Source: Verrucomicrobiota bacterium (GTDB taxonomy: Bacteria; Verrucomicrobiota; Verrucomicrobiia; Verrucomicrobiales; DEV007). Taken from it: a DNA stretch of 61,058 nt. The notes under the pieces are model-generated. The model made no database searches and was not told the origin of the DNA. It saw nothing but the letters and a program-made list of their open reading frames with translations. The stretch lies in contig QQNE01000011.1 in assembly GCA_003402735.1 (NCBI GenBank), positions 1 through 61,058 of the forward strand, written 5' to 3'. Shown here piece after piece: positions 51,822 to 60,955 of this stretch. How positions within the stretch are numbered: position 1 is the stretch's first letter; every line of letters begins with the position of its first letter. Position numbers and translations under genes: made by a program.

Positions 51822-53225
51822 ATGAAGTCTTTCCATTTCAGTGCATTGACCGTCCCGGCGTCGCCTTGGGTCCTGGCCTCCGTGTTTGCGGCGAGCGGTT
51901 TCGTCGTCGCTCAAGAACCGAGTTCCGGGCCGGGGCTCCTGAAGCCGACGGAAGTGCCCCCCGCACAGGTTGGTGCCCAAGCTCCGCAGACCAGTTCCGT
52001 GGCTTTGCCGAGCCCCAGTGCATTTCGCACCGAGGACAGTTTGGTGATTGAAAATCCGGCGTTGGACGCGGAGGTGGTGGATTTGGGGCAGGTGTTGAAG
52101 GAGGTGGACGATCGGGTGCGCCTCGATGTTTGGATCAACACGAGCATGGGCTACGATTCGAACACGCTCTTGCGGTCAAACAAAGAGGTTGGCTCCTGGG
52201 TGACTTGGTCTTCCGTCGGGGTGAGTCTCGACGTGGGGGATGAGTCGGCCATGGGACTTTACTATGGAGTGGATTTGTTGGGCAGTGTGTTTCAGTATGA
52301 TTCCCGAACGGCAGATGGGGGGCGGAACAACACGGAGCCGATGCTCAACAGCTACATGGGGCTGCGCGGGGCCAAGACGAACGTCCGGGTCTCCTCAATG
52401 TTCCGGGCGAACCAGGGCAACGTGGTGGATTACAGTGACACGCAACGGGAGCAACGCCGGGCCCAGAGCCGCGACTTCAACATCACCGTTTCCGGGCAGC
52501 GGCAGTTGGCGCACGGTTATATGACCGGGTCTTACACGATCGACAACCGCAACTTCGCCCAGGGAACCGGATTGAATGACAGCGAGGGGTTGTTGACCGA
52601 TTTCGCTTGGTTTTACCGTCCTGGTTTTGCGCCAAAAACAGAGCTTGGTTTTGGAGTTCGGGCGGGCCAGTTCAACACCGCCAACAATTTGGATCAAAGT
52701 TATCTTCAGCCTTCTTTGCGCACCAACTACACCTTCAGCCGGAAGACGCAGGTTTTCAGCCGGGTCGGCTATGACTTCCGCAATTTTGAAGGTCCGCAAT
52801 CGATCGGTTCGACAGGGGCCTTTGTCTACGAGCTGGGGTCGAGGTGGAGTCCGACTGCCAAAAGCGCTTTGCAGTTGAGTGTCTACAAGGATTTCAGCCC
52901 TTCCATTGTCAGCGGTTTCGAGAACTTCAATCGGGCGGGAGTGCGGGGCTCCTTTAACTATGGTTTGCCCTGGTGGGCCCTGCAACTTCGGTTGGAAGGC
53001 TCCTACGAGCACGCGGATTACTTCTCGACCTTGCAAAACATGGTCAGCACCCGGGCGGATGACTACTGGTTGTTCGGCAGTTCGGTGTCTCGTGCCTTCC
53101 CAATTACTCGTTTCTTCGAGGGGAACGTCACCACTTTCTATTACTACACCACCAACGATTCGACCAACCAAGTGAATCGGTTTCAAGATCACTTCACCGG
53201 TGTCCGGCTGGGTGTGACCTACTAG
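51822..53225 (+). CDS. Outer-membrane beta-barrel protein
   Basis: The 467-residue precursor has a signal peptide (SPWVLASVFAASGFVVAQE) and a Pro/Gln-rich linker. From about residue 95 many amphipathic strands follow, with alternating aromatics (MGLYYGVDLLGSVFQYD, FFEGNVTTFYYYTTND). It ends LGVTY, an aromatic C-terminus as in Bam-inserted barrels. It resembles the putative barrels that accompany exopolysaccharide export in EpsI/PEP-CTERM-type loci. It is the first gene of the export module and could be the outer-membrane partner. No specific name is justified. Confidence 0.82.
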   Translation: MKSFHFSALTVPASPWVLASVFAASGFVVAQEPSSGPGLLKPTEVPPAQVGAQAPQTSSVALPSPSAFRTEDSLVIENPALDAEVVDLGQVLKEVDDRVRLDVWINTSMGYDSNTLLRSNKEVGSWVTWSSVGVSLDVGDESAMGLYYGVDLLGSVFQYDSRTADGGRNNTEPMLNSYMGLRGAKTNVRVSSMFRANQGNVVDYSDTQREQRRAQSRDFNITVSGQRQLAHGYMTGSYTIDNRNFAQGTGLNDSEGLLTDFAWFYRPGFAPKTELGFGVRAGQFNTANNLDQSYLQPSLRTNYTFSRKTQVFSRVGYDFRNFEGPQSIGSTGAFVYELGSRWSPTAKSALQLSVYKDFSPSIVSGFENFNRAGVRGSFNYGLPWWALQLRLEGSYEHADYFSTLQNMVSTRADDYWLFGSSVSRAFPITRFFEGNVTTFYYYTTNDSTNQVNRFQDHFTGVRLGVTY

Positions 53226-53255
53226 AAACCGTCAGGATTTTTGGAGGCTTTCGCC

Positions 53256-53786
53256 ATGAAGATACATTCCGCTGCAACTGCCTGGGTCTCTCTTTTCCTC
53301 ATCGCGGGAGGCTTGCATCAGGTGAGGGCACAGGAGGCGACCCAAGGTTCGGTCCAGGGAAGCGTATTTAGCGACGCCGATGGCGATGCCAGGAAGGATG
53401 AGGGAGAGGAATCTTCTGAGGGCCAGAAGGTGAAGCTCTTCAAGGTTCTCGAGGATGGCACGAGGGAACTCGTGGCCGAAGTCGTTACGGATGCAGACGG
53501 CAATTATGCGTTTGGCAATCTCCCGTTGGGATCCTATGTGGTGACTTTTGAGTTCTCCTCGGGCGTGGTGGTGGAGACTGCTTCGGTGATCAACCTGACG
53601 ACGCAGAACCCCTCCTTCGTGCAATCTCCGATTCCGTCCCTGCCACAGAACTATCGGCAAGTGTATGGCTCCCTGGCCTCCAGCCCACTTCCGGGGAGCC
53701 CGGGAAGTTCGGGTGGCCTTGATGCTCTCAATTTGCGAAATCCGGCGAATCTGACAGGCCCGGAAGTTTCACGGTTTGCGCCCTGA
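53256..53786 (+). CDS. Secreted protein with SdrD B-like repeat domain
   Basis: The 176-residue precursor has a signal peptide (ATAWVSLFLIAGGLHQVRAQ). One SdrD/Cna-B-like domain follows: GSVQGSVFSDADGDARKDEG (calcium-binding-type Asp loop), then VTDADGNYAFGNLPLGSYVV. The last 50 residues are Pro/Ser/Gly-rich. The domain occurs in surface adhesins and in scaffolds associated with matrix. ATG 53256 is 10 bp after a good GGAGG site. A probable terminator follows. Confidence 0.82.
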   Translation: MKIHSAATAWVSLFLIAGGLHQVRAQEATQGSVQGSVFSDADGDARKDEGEESSEGQKVKLFKVLEDGTRELVAEVVTDADGNYAFGNLPLGSYVVTFEFSSGVVVETASVINLTTQNPSFVQSPIPSLPQNYRQVYGSLASSPLPGSPGSSGGLDALNLRNPANLTGPEVSRFAP

Positions 53787-53835
53787 ACGAGAACAGGAAA
53801 CCGGCAGTCAGGGGGGACGCCGTCTGCGATCGTGT

Positions 53836-53855
53836 CGGCGACAGCCGCTTTTTTT
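53836..53855 (+). terminator. Candidate intrinsic terminator
   Basis: CGGC-GACA-GCCG forms a short GC stem followed after one base by seven Ts (53849-53855). It is 50 bp downstream of the SdrD-like gene. The stem is only 4 bp, so strength is uncertain. Confidence 0.4.
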
Positions 53856-53933
53856 GAGTTTGCCTTCCATTTCGGTGATGACGATTGTAAGGGCTGCCGT
53901 CCAATGGGGGGCAGGCGTCCGGTGGGCAGAATG

Positions 53934-53942
53934 TGATAGAAT
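53934..53942 (+). promoter_or_regulatory. Extended -10 promoter element before wza
   Basis: TGATAGAAT is an extended -10 (TG-n-TAGAAT, 5 of 6 to TATAAT), 38 bp before ATG 53981 and downstream of the candidate terminator. No good -35 is seen 17 bp upstream, which extended -10 promoters can tolerate. Confidence 0.35.
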
Positions 53943-53980
53943 CGGAAGTGTGGGCTCCCGGGAAAGGTTTGTTGGTCGAA

Positions 53981-54949
53981 ATGAGCATGAACAGTTTGAA
54001 TCTCAAGTCGCGCTTGTGGCTAGCCTGCGTTGCTCGCGCGATGGCTGCAGCGGCTTCCCCGATGGCATTGGGACGAGCGCTTCACCTCTGCCTCGTGGGC
54101 CTGGTGTTCTGCGGGGGCGTGGCCGCGCAGGAACCGCAGCAGGAGCAGCAAAAGGCGAAGCCGCAGCAGGTGCAAGCACAGCCGAAAAAGCGCACGGACT
54201 CGGCGCGAAAATTGGGCCCTGGGGATGCCATCACGGTCATGGTCTTTCGTGAACCGGAGTTGAGCGGGGAGTTCAAGGTGAATGAGCAGGGCACCATCAA
54301 TTACCCTCTGCTCGGCAAGATTTCGGTGAGTGGGCGCAGTCCGGAACAGGTCTCGGCCGAGATCGAATCTCTCCTCGAGAAAGACTACGTCCGTGACGCC
54401 CAGGTATCGATCGACATGATTGGCAAGGGGGCGATCCAGATCAGTGTGCTGGGCGAGGTGCGTGCTCCCGGGAGATTTCCTTTCGAGGCCGAAGAGCGGG
54501 TAGAGTTGGGGACGGCTTTGCTGGTGGCTGGAGGCCCCACGGAAAGCTCAAACCTGGCGGCGATCGAGATCAAACGCCGCAACGGAGAGGACATCCAGTC
54601 CCTGCGCGTCAGCATGCCCGCTGACAAATCGTTTGTCCTGCAGAGGGATGATTCGGTGATCGTTCCTTCGCTTTTGGCGATGGGTTCCGCCCGTCCGCTG
54701 GTGACGGTTCTGGGACAGGTGGCTCGGCCAGGGGCGATGGAGATGCCGGCGGGGCGCGACCTCGATCTCTTGACCGCGATCGCCCTGGCCGGGGGCATGA
54801 CTCCGACCGCCAGAGGGTCCAAGGTCACCATCCGTCGCGAGGGCGAGGCCCCGGTCACGATCAACGTCGATCGGATTCAGAAGGGAGAAATCCCGTCTCC
54901 TGTCCTCAAAGGCGGAGACACCGTCTTCGTTCCGGAAAGCATTTTCTGA
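53981..54949 (+). CDS. wza: Wza-type polysaccharide export protein
   Basis: The product of about 322 residues is the periplasmic/outer-membrane exporter for the glycan. A hydrophobic export signal lies near residues 27-50 (LGRALHLCLVGLVFCGGVAA). A Gln/Lys-rich linker precedes the Poly_export domain (LGPGDAITVMVFREPELSG near 78). Two SLBB domains follow (ISVLGEVRAPGRFPF near 155; VTVLGQVARPGAMEMPAG near 242). The lipobox Cys expected for a lipoprotein is not clear. ATG 53981 is preferred; ATG 53987 and 54044 are in frame. The kinase gene follows 2 bp downstream. Confidence 0.9.
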   Translation: MSMNSLNLKSRLWLACVARAMAAAASPMALGRALHLCLVGLVFCGGVAAQEPQQEQQKAKPQQVQAQPKKRTDSARKLGPGDAITVMVFREPELSGEFKVNEQGTINYPLLGKISVSGRSPEQVSAEIESLLEKDYVRDAQVSIDMIGKGAIQISVLGEVRAPGRFPFEAEERVELGTALLVAGGPTESSNLAAIEIKRRNGEDIQSLRVSMPADKSFVLQRDDSVIVPSLLAMGSARPLVTVLGQVARPGAMEMPAGRDLDLLTAIALAGGMTPTARGSKVTIRREGEAPVTINVDRIQKGEIPSPVLKGGDTVFVPESIF

Positions 54950-54951
54950 TC

Positions 54952-57123
54952 ATGCAGTCGCCCGAGCCTCCATCCCCGAAAAACCGGCGTGAAACGGCAT
55001 TTTCCCATGCCGCGGATCCCCACTCCGATGCCAATGGCGGGTCATTCTCGTCCATGGGAGGGGCGCCGGGACCTCACGGAGCATCGCCTGACTATGGATA
55101 CAGTGGTGGTTATGGGAGTGTGGATGGTGGGATCGAGTCCTCCTCGATGGCGACCAAGACCTTCGCGGATTATTTGAACTGGCTGAAGCGCTATGCGTGG
55201 ATTGCGGTTTTGACTACGATCACGGGGACGTTTTACGGCTTTTACCTCTTCACCATCACGCCGAAAACCTATCAGTCTTGGACCTCGATCCAGATCGCGC
55301 GGGTCAAGCAGGAGGCCGCGGACGTGGCCGAGGAGGAGCGGATCCGGTTGGGGGTCCCGGCCGAGTTGCAGGCCACTTTGGAGAAGCTCCGGATGCCGAG
55401 AATTTATCAGAATGTGGCGTCGAATCCGCTCTTTGCGAATCGCCCCGAAGTGGTTCCGCTGAGCCGTCGTTATGTTTTGCCGTGGGAGCCATTTCTCGCC
55501 AAAAAACCGAATCCTGAGGAGAAACCCGCGCCTGGGACGAAGCAGGGCCCCGCCGCCGGAGATTTGGCCGGCATGATGGCTGGATGGGTGAGTGTCAGTG
55601 TCCGCGAGAATACGAATTTGGTCGACATCTTCGCCGCGCACACCAACCCGGAAGTCGCCAGGGACGTGCTCTCCTGCTTGTTGACGGAGTATGAGAAACT
55701 CACTGCCGAAAGCATTGCCGGTTCTGAGGAAAACACGATCAATTACATTGTCGAAAAGTGCCGGGAGCTGCAGGAGGGCATCTTCAAGATCGAAAGTTCC
55801 TTGGCGCGTTACCAAGGCTGTGTCGATCTCAGCAAGCGGATCGAGACCACGCGGATCGCGATCATCGAGATGGAGAAGCGTTACCTCCCGAAATGGCCGG
55901 ACTTGATTGAGGCCAAGGAGTTGTTGGCTCTCTTGCTCAACCGCTTTTCGACGGAGTTGGCCCAAGTCATCGCGGGGTCTGCTGAAGAACAAAGGTTTTG
56001 GAAAGAGAACGCCTCGGTGTTGGCGGGGTTGGAGGGAGAGGCCCTGATCGCGGCACAACTTCGCACCGTGGCCTCCCGGGCCAGCATTCTCAGCAAGGCT
56101 CTGGAGACTGAGCAGGGAATCTTCGAGAACCTGAACACCAAACTCAAGGAAGCAGATGTGACTCGCGGCATCGCGACCCGGCAATTCGAAATTATCCAGC
56201 CGCCGACGTTGCCCGGCGGTCCCATCGCCCCATCGATGAACGACATCGTGGGGCGTTTCTCCGGTGGCGGCTTCCTGTTGGGGATCGCATGCATTTTCCT
56301 GATCGGATTCCTCGATCCTAGCATCCGTACGGTCGGCGAACTGGAGAGAGACGCCAGATTGCCGGTGATCGGGGCCGTGCCCTCGTCTTCCTCGAAAGGC
56401 GACGGGACGAAACGTGAACTGGTTCTGCTCAGCCGGAAGGATCCTCACGCATCCGAGGCCATTCGCACCTTGCGGACCGGGTTGACCTTGCTCGGTGACT
56501 CCGAGGAGCGGCGCATCTTCGTTGTCACCAGCTCTCTTCCGGGCGAGGGCAAGAGCTGGATTTCCGCCAACCTTGCGTGTGGTTTCGCCCAACAGGGGGA
56601 GCGGACCGTTTTGATCGATGCCGACCTCCGCAAAGGGGTGTTGCACTCGACATTCAACTTGAGCCGGGAGGCTCCGGGGGTGACGAATTTGTTGTCGAGG
56701 ACAAGCTCTCTTGCCGAGGTGATCCACCAGACAGAGATCGAAAATCTTTGGTTTGTTCCGGGAGGGGGCAAGTCGGCCAACCCAGCGGAATTGTTAGGGG
56801 GGCGTCATTTGGGGACCTTCCTGGCCGACCTTTGCCGGGATTTTGACCGGGTGGTGATTGACACCGCTCCCCTGGTTCCCGTGAGTGACACTCTTCCGAT
56901 CGCCAAGCGTGCCCAGAGTGTGATCATGGTCTATCGCATGGGGAAAACGCCACGCAAAGCCCTCTTCCGTGGGCTCAAGACCTTGCGCTCGAATCACGCA
57001 GAGCCGGTGGGCATCGTGGCCAATCTGCTTCCCCGAGTGGCCGGCCGCGGCGCTTACGGTTATTATTACGGGTATCATGGTGGCGGAGCCATTGATGGCT
57101 ACGTGAGCAACGATTCCAAATAA
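54952..57123 (+). CDS. wzc: Wzc-type polysaccharide co-polymerase and tyrosine autokinase
   Basis: The 723-residue inner-membrane protein controls chain length. The first 75 residues are Ser/Gly/Tyr-rich and disordered. Transmembrane helix 1 is near 82-102, a periplasmic Wzz domain with long coiled coils follows, and helix 2 is near 440 (GGGFLLGIACIFLIGFLD). The cytoplasmic BY-kinase has Walker A LPGEGKSW near 530, Walker A' VLIDADLRKG near 554 and a Walker B-like VVIDTAPLV near 634. The tail GAYGYYYGYHGGG near 701-712 is the Tyr cluster used for autophosphorylation. It is coupled with wza by a 2-bp gap. Confidence 0.93.
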   Translation: MQSPEPPSPKNRRETAFSHAADPHSDANGGSFSSMGGAPGPHGASPDYGYSGGYGSVDGGIESSSMATKTFADYLNWLKRYAWIAVLTTITGTFYGFYLFTITPKTYQSWTSIQIARVKQEAADVAEEERIRLGVPAELQATLEKLRMPRIYQNVASNPLFANRPEVVPLSRRYVLPWEPFLAKKPNPEEKPAPGTKQGPAAGDLAGMMAGWVSVSVRENTNLVDIFAAHTNPEVARDVLSCLLTEYEKLTAESIAGSEENTINYIVEKCRELQEGIFKIESSLARYQGCVDLSKRIETTRIAIIEMEKRYLPKWPDLIEAKELLALLLNRFSTELAQVIAGSAEEQRFWKENASVLAGLEGEALIAAQLRTVASRASILSKALETEQGIFENLNTKLKEADVTRGIATRQFEIIQPPTLPGGPIAPSMNDIVGRFSGGGFLLGIACIFLIGFLDPSIRTVGELERDARLPVIGAVPSSSSKGDGTKRELVLLSRKDPHASEAIRTLRTGLTLLGDSEERRIFVVTSSLPGEGKSWISANLACGFAQQGERTVLIDADLRKGVLHSTFNLSREAPGVTNLLSRTSSLAEVIHQTEIENLWFVPGGGKSANPAELLGGRHLGTFLADLCRDFDRVVIDTAPLVPVSDTLPIAKRAQSVIMVYRMGKTPRKALFRGLKTLRSNHAEPVGIVANLLPRVAGRGAYGYYYGYHGGGAIDGYVSNDSK

Positions 57124-57176
57124 AGGCATCCGTCGGCTCCTCTCTGGGGACCTCGAATTCCAATCCCCTTCCGATC

Positions 57177-58496
57177 ATGTTTCCACGCCGGATCGCGGTT
57201 TGCCTCTTCGCGATGGCTTTGGTTTATGCACCGTTCGCCCACGGATGCGCGACCAATCAGGCTTGGTTTGTTCTCGATGGCTTGCTGGTCTTGGCAGCCC
57301 TTTTTCATCTCAGGGAATGCCTTGCCTACGGGAAGCGACCGACTGTGCCCGGCTTTCCATTGGTGGCCATGCTGCTGATTTTGGGGTTGGGTGTGGCTCA
57401 GGCTCTGAACCCGAAATACATCTATGATCCGGTCACTCGCAGCATGGAAGCCCTCCACAGCTTTCGGCCGCATCTCCCGGGGACCATGGATCGTCGCTCC
57501 TCCCTCATTGCCCTGATTCACTGGAGCGCTCTGGGGATCGGATTCACCGCCTTGCTCGACCTGCTCCGGGACCGCGAGGTGCGCTGGTTTTTGATGGGGA
57601 CGATCGCCTTGACCGGGCTGGTCATGGCCGTGTTCGGAATCGCCCTCAAGTTTCAGGGCAGCCAGGTGATTCCATTCACCAACAGTCCGTGCATTACCTT
57701 TTTCGGCACCTATGTCTATCACGCACATGCGGCCGCTTTTTTGAACCTCTGCTGGCCAGCGTCATTGGTCTTCGCGATTCGGTCGATTTACGGGTATCAA
57801 CCCATCGCTCGTGCCCTCTGGATCAATGGGTTTCTCCTCACTTTCTTCGCCCTCTTTATCAACATTTCCAAGTTCGGGCATTTGGCTGCGATTCCCGGGC
57901 TCCTCTTTGCCCTGGTGGTTTTGCACAAGGGAATGCCGCCTCGGGAAGCGAGGGTTCCCCCGTTGGTCTTGGTCTTGCTGGTCTTGATCTTGTTGGCAGG
58001 GGCGGCAACGTTCATCTTCCCGTTGGCGGGGGTGTCGGTGCGCCGCTGGGATGAGGTGATGCATTCCGGATTTGGTGGGCGACCCATTCTGTATGAAATC
58101 GCTCTCTCGATGGTTCAACAGTATCCCCTTTGGGGAACCGGTTCTGGAACGTTTTACATTGTGTTCCCGTATTTCTCAGCGCACCTCGGGACCAGCATGC
58201 AAGGGCTCTTCAGCCACGCCCATCAGGATTACCTGCAGACGATGGTTGAATGGGGGCTGCCAGGGGCGGTCGTCTGGTTCGCGCTGGTCGGGGTTGGATT
58301 CCTCAAGGGCTGCCGCGATCACTGGCTGAGACCGGAGGAGCTGTCGACTGGGGCCGCCATTGTGGCGTTGACTATCGTAGGGCTCCACGCCATGGTCGAT
58401 TTTCCCATGCAAATGGGTTCGTTGCGACTCTACGCGGCAACCTACCTCGCCATCCTCTGGAGAGTGCGCCTGCCGGAGGACAACCCGCAGGCGTAA
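57177..58496 (+). CDS. O-antigen ligase/polymerase family membrane protein
   Basis: The 439-residue protein has about ten to twelve helices. A large extracytoplasmic loop holds YEIALSMVQQYPLWGTGSGT and HAHQDYLQTMVEWGLPGAVV. The HxHxxxL/Q..E.G pattern is the catalytic histidine region of WaaL/Wzy proteins. An earlier Arg-containing loop (RPILYE) is also typical. It is the third ligase/polymerase-like gene in the window, but unlike the tandem pair it sits with wza and wzc. It ends 18 bp before the stop of a converging gene. Confidence 0.9.
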   Translation: MFPRRIAVCLFAMALVYAPFAHGCATNQAWFVLDGLLVLAALFHLRECLAYGKRPTVPGFPLVAMLLILGLGVAQALNPKYIYDPVTRSMEALHSFRPHLPGTMDRRSSLIALIHWSALGIGFTALLDLLRDREVRWFLMGTIALTGLVMAVFGIALKFQGSQVIPFTNSPCITFFGTYVYHAHAAAFLNLCWPASLVFAIRSIYGYQPIARALWINGFLLTFFALFINISKFGHLAAIPGLLFALVVLHKGMPPREARVPPLVLVLLVLILLAGAATFIFPLAGVSVRRWDEVMHSGFGGRPILYEIALSMVQQYPLWGTGSGTFYIVFPYFSAHLGTSMQGLFSHAHQDYLQTMVEWGLPGAVVWFALVGVGFLKGCRDHWLRPEELSTGAAIVALTIVGLHAMVDFPMQMGSLRLYAATYLAILWRVRLPEDNPQA

Positions 58497-58514
58497 ACGT
58501 GCTGAGCGGGAGCT

Positions 58515-59972
58515 TCAGCCTTTGACGTCGAAACAGGAGAGGAATTCCTGGTCGCGAAGGTAGAGCTTGCCGTTGAGAACCAAGGGATGGGTCCAAACCT
58601 TCCCCTGAGGATTCCGGTTCGGGCTCTGGGGATCCAGTTTGAACTGTCCCTTCGCGCTAAATCCGCTGGGAGAGGCTTCGACGAGGGTCAGCATGCCGTC
58701 CGACTCGTTGAGGCAGTAAAGCATTCCATCCGCGACGTGGACGGCTCCCTTCTGGAGGAACTGGCTCTTCTCATTCCAGACCATGGATCCGGTGGTCCAG
58801 GATTGGCAGATGAGACCGCCTCCATCGGAGAATCCGTAGAGGTTGTCACCGATCTTGATGACTCCGCCGTGATGGTTCTTCATCTCCTTGTTGACCCAGA
58901 CATCGGTGGCGGTGCCACCCTTGACTTCCACCAGTTTGGAGCCCGCTCCGTAGCCGGAGGTGATGTAGACGCGGTTTCCATCCACGATCGGGGTCGGGAT
59001 GACCGCAGTGGCTCCTTGGGTCCAAGTGGAGCGCCAAATTTCCGCTCCGGTCTCCGCATTGACTCCGACGAGGAGTTTCTGGAAGAGTTTGATGTATTGC
59101 CGCACGCCATCGAGTTCGGCAACGACTACCGTGGCGTATTCCGCAGCACCTGCTCCCTCGATGGCCGATTTCCACACGAGCTCGCCAGACTTTTTGTCGA
59201 GGGCGACGAGAGGAGTCTGGCCTCCCGGAGCCACCACCAAGCGGGTGCCGTCTACGAGGGGGGATTCAGAGAAACCCCAGCCCCCGGCCTTGCCTCCGAA
59301 ATCCTTGACGAGGTCCTTGGACCAAATGACGGTTCCTTTGGCGGCATCGAGGCAGTCGAGAGAACCCTGGGGACCGAGCGCGTAGACCTTGCCTTCACTG
59401 ACGGTCGGGGTGCTGCGCGGTCCGTGACCCCAGCCAGTGCTGTATCCTTTCTGTTCGTCAGTGCCGGCTTTGCGGGACCAGACTTCCTTGCCGTCCTCGG
59501 CGTTGATGGCGATCACGTAGAGGTCAGCGCCGCGGGTTCCGAGGGTGAACAAGAGACCATCGGCGATGCTGAAACCGGAGTAGCCCATACCGGCGTTGTC
59601 GTAGGTCCAGAGTTTCTTTGGCCCATCTTTTGGCCATTCCTTGAGCAGATTTTTGTCCGGGGAGATTCCGTTCTGGAGGGGGCCACGCCATTGGGGCCAT
59701 GAAGCTGCGCCCGATGAATCCTGCGCTCCTTTGGACTGGGCCAGGATGAAGGCTTGGTCATCCGCACTCAGGGTTCGGATGGGGACTTCGGCCAGTTGCC
59801 CGGTGCGGAGTTTCAGAACCGCTTTGTCACCAGACACTTTCACCAGATCCGCTTCAATGGTGCGGTTGGTTTCAGACTGGGTCCAGGTCCGGGCCAGAGC
59901 GGACGGGGGCGAGGCCAGCGGAAGGAGGACCACGGCACTGGCCAGAGCGAAAATGGAGAAATTTGGTTTCAT
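58515..59972 (-). CDS. Secreted SHD1-domain plus PQQ-repeat beta-propeller protein
   Basis: The 485-residue precursor has a signal peptide (FSIFALASAVVLLPLASPPS). A short SHD1-like domain follows (RTWTQSETNRTIEADLVKVS, then VPIRTLSADDQAFI). From about residue 105 a PQQ/BamB-like beta-propeller begins at WPQWRGPLQNGISP. It contains repeated motifs such as LFTLGTRGADLYVIAINAED, GKVYALGPQGSLDCLDAAKG and LVALDKKSGELVWK. This architecture is frequent in Planctomycetes and Verrucomicrobia. Pyrroloquinoline-quinone catalysis is unlikely; it is probably a periplasmic scaffold or outer-membrane assembly-type protein. ATG 59972 is favoured by the signal peptide. Confidence 0.87.
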   Translation of the reverse strand: MKPNFSIFALASAVVLLPLASPPSALARTWTQSETNRTIEADLVKVSGDKAVLKLRTGQLAEVPIRTLSADDQAFILAQSKGAQDSSGAASWPQWRGPLQNGISPDKNLLKEWPKDGPKKLWTYDNAGMGYSGFSIADGLLFTLGTRGADLYVIAINAEDGKEVWSRKAGTDEQKGYSTGWGHGPRSTPTVSEGKVYALGPQGSLDCLDAAKGTVIWSKDLVKDFGGKAGGWGFSESPLVDGTRLVVAPGGQTPLVALDKKSGELVWKSAIEGAGAAEYATVVVAELDGVRQYIKLFQKLLVGVNAETGAEIWRSTWTQGATAVIPTPIVDGNRVYITSGYGAGSKLVEVKGGTATDVWVNKEMKNHHGGVIKIGDNLYGFSDGGGLICQSWTTGSMVWNEKSQFLQKGAVHVADGMLYCLNESDGMLTLVEASPSGFSAKGQFKLDPQSPNRNPQGKVWTHPLVLNGKLYLRDQEFLSCFDVKG

Positions 59973-60040
59973 CAGGACGGAGAGAGCAGGATGGAGTGGG
60001 TTGGGAACCATTGCGAAACAACGGGGGCAAAAAGAGGATT

Positions 60041-60457
60041 TCAATGACAGCCACAGCCGCCGCCGCAGCATCCGTCTGCAGAGAGATCCCCCTCAGTGGG
60101 AACACGGCCGAGTTGTAAGGTTTTTTGCAACAGCCGGGTCACCGTCCCAAAAATTCCGTTCAAAGCCTCCTCGCCCTCCGCAAAACCGAGCGCCACATCG
60201 TTGCTCAGGACGGCTTCTTTGCGGGCCTCGACGGCGAGCAAGTCGTGGTCCGTGAGGGGGAGCCCCTCGCGTTCCCGCATCGCCAGTTCACGACTGGCCT
60301 CCTGCCATTCCCGGTAAAGTCCCTGGGCGGTCGAATCTGCCAGGAACGCCTCGATCCGGTTCCAAGAGTCCTGGAATTCCGGCTGGTCCAGGATGAATTG
60401 GCACAGTTCGAGGGCCTTTTCCTCTAGGGTGACTGTTGCGGCGAGCGGTGCGACCAT
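60041..60457 (-). CDS. YlbF/YmcA-family-like protein with Cys-rich tail
   Basis: The 138-residue protein is mostly helical: LEEKALELCQFILDQPEFQD, then WQEASRELAMREREGLPLTD and NGIFGTVTRLLQKTLQLG. This matches the length and pattern of YlbF/YmcA-type domains, which in Bacillus form complexes affecting RNA processing and biofilm genes. The C-terminus ends CCGGGCGCH, a cluster of four Cys and one His that could bind a metal or Fe-S cluster. It is separated by 68 bp from the PQQ-protein start. Confidence 0.72.
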   Translation of the reverse strand: MVAPLAATVTLEEKALELCQFILDQPEFQDSWNRIEAFLADSTAQGLYREWQEASRELAMREREGLPLTDHDLLAVEARKEAVLSNDVALGFAEGEEALNGIFGTVTRLLQKTLQLGRVPTEGDLSADGCCGGGCGCH

Positions 60458-60511
60458 GATTCCCTTATCTACGTCAGCATCTGTTGAAATGCAATGGTCG
60501 GCGCAAGCAGG

Positions 60512-60955
60512 CTACCTTCGCTGCAACGGAATGGAGATTTTCCGTGCTTCTTCAATGAGCAGGAGGTGTTCGGCATCGATCGGGCGAAGCCGCAACAAGG
60601 TGCCGGAATCGTCCTCCGTGCACAGCAGGTCCGCGCCGTCCCGGCGGATGGTGATGGCCTTGCGCGAGGCGGCACCGGTCACTTTGTCGGTGCGCACAAG
60701 GTGCGGACCGCGGGCGTCGATCCCGAAGGTAAACACGGTGTTCTCAAGCGTGGCCAATCCCATCTCAATCGCGATTTCCGGCATGCTGCCTCCCCGTTGT
60801 CCGGCTTTCACCGAGGCGATCCACGTTTCGCGCCGGGCTTCGTCAAATTCCCAGGAACCGAGCGCCGATGGATGGGCTTGTGCCGGTGCGTTCACCAGGC
60901 CGACGAGCAGCAGCAACCCGCTCAGCGGGAGGATGGAGCGAACGCGGAAGATCAT
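60512..60955 (-). CDS. Small secreted protein of unknown function
   Basis: The 147-residue precursor has a signal peptide (RSILPLSGLLLLVGLVNAPA, cleavage probably after AQA). A globular domain follows, containing GSWEFDEARRETWIASVKAG and RRDGADLLCTEDDSGTLLRL. The alternation of short strands suggests a small beta-barrel or lipocalin-like fold, but no family is recognised. The frame extends upstream to 61012; ATG 60955 is chosen because it gives a proper signal peptide. Confidence 0.68.
   Translation of the reverse strand: MIFRVRSILPLSGLLLLVGLVNAPAQAHPSALGSWEFDEARRETWIASVKAGQRGGSMPEIAIEMGLATLENTVFTFGIDARGPHLVRTDKVTGAASRKAITIRRDGADLLCTEDDSGTLLRLRPIDAEHLLLIEEARKISIPLQRR

Noticed and set aside
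51822..54949. PEP-CTERM sorting signals on the secreted proteins near the EpsI-like gene
   Set aside because: The C-termini of the beta-barrel, SdrD-like and Wza proteins lack a PEP motif followed by a helix and basic end.
58502..58520. Bidirectional terminator between the converging ligase-like and PQQ-protein genes
   Set aside because: GCTGA...TCAGC has only 5-bp arms and no real T tract on either side.
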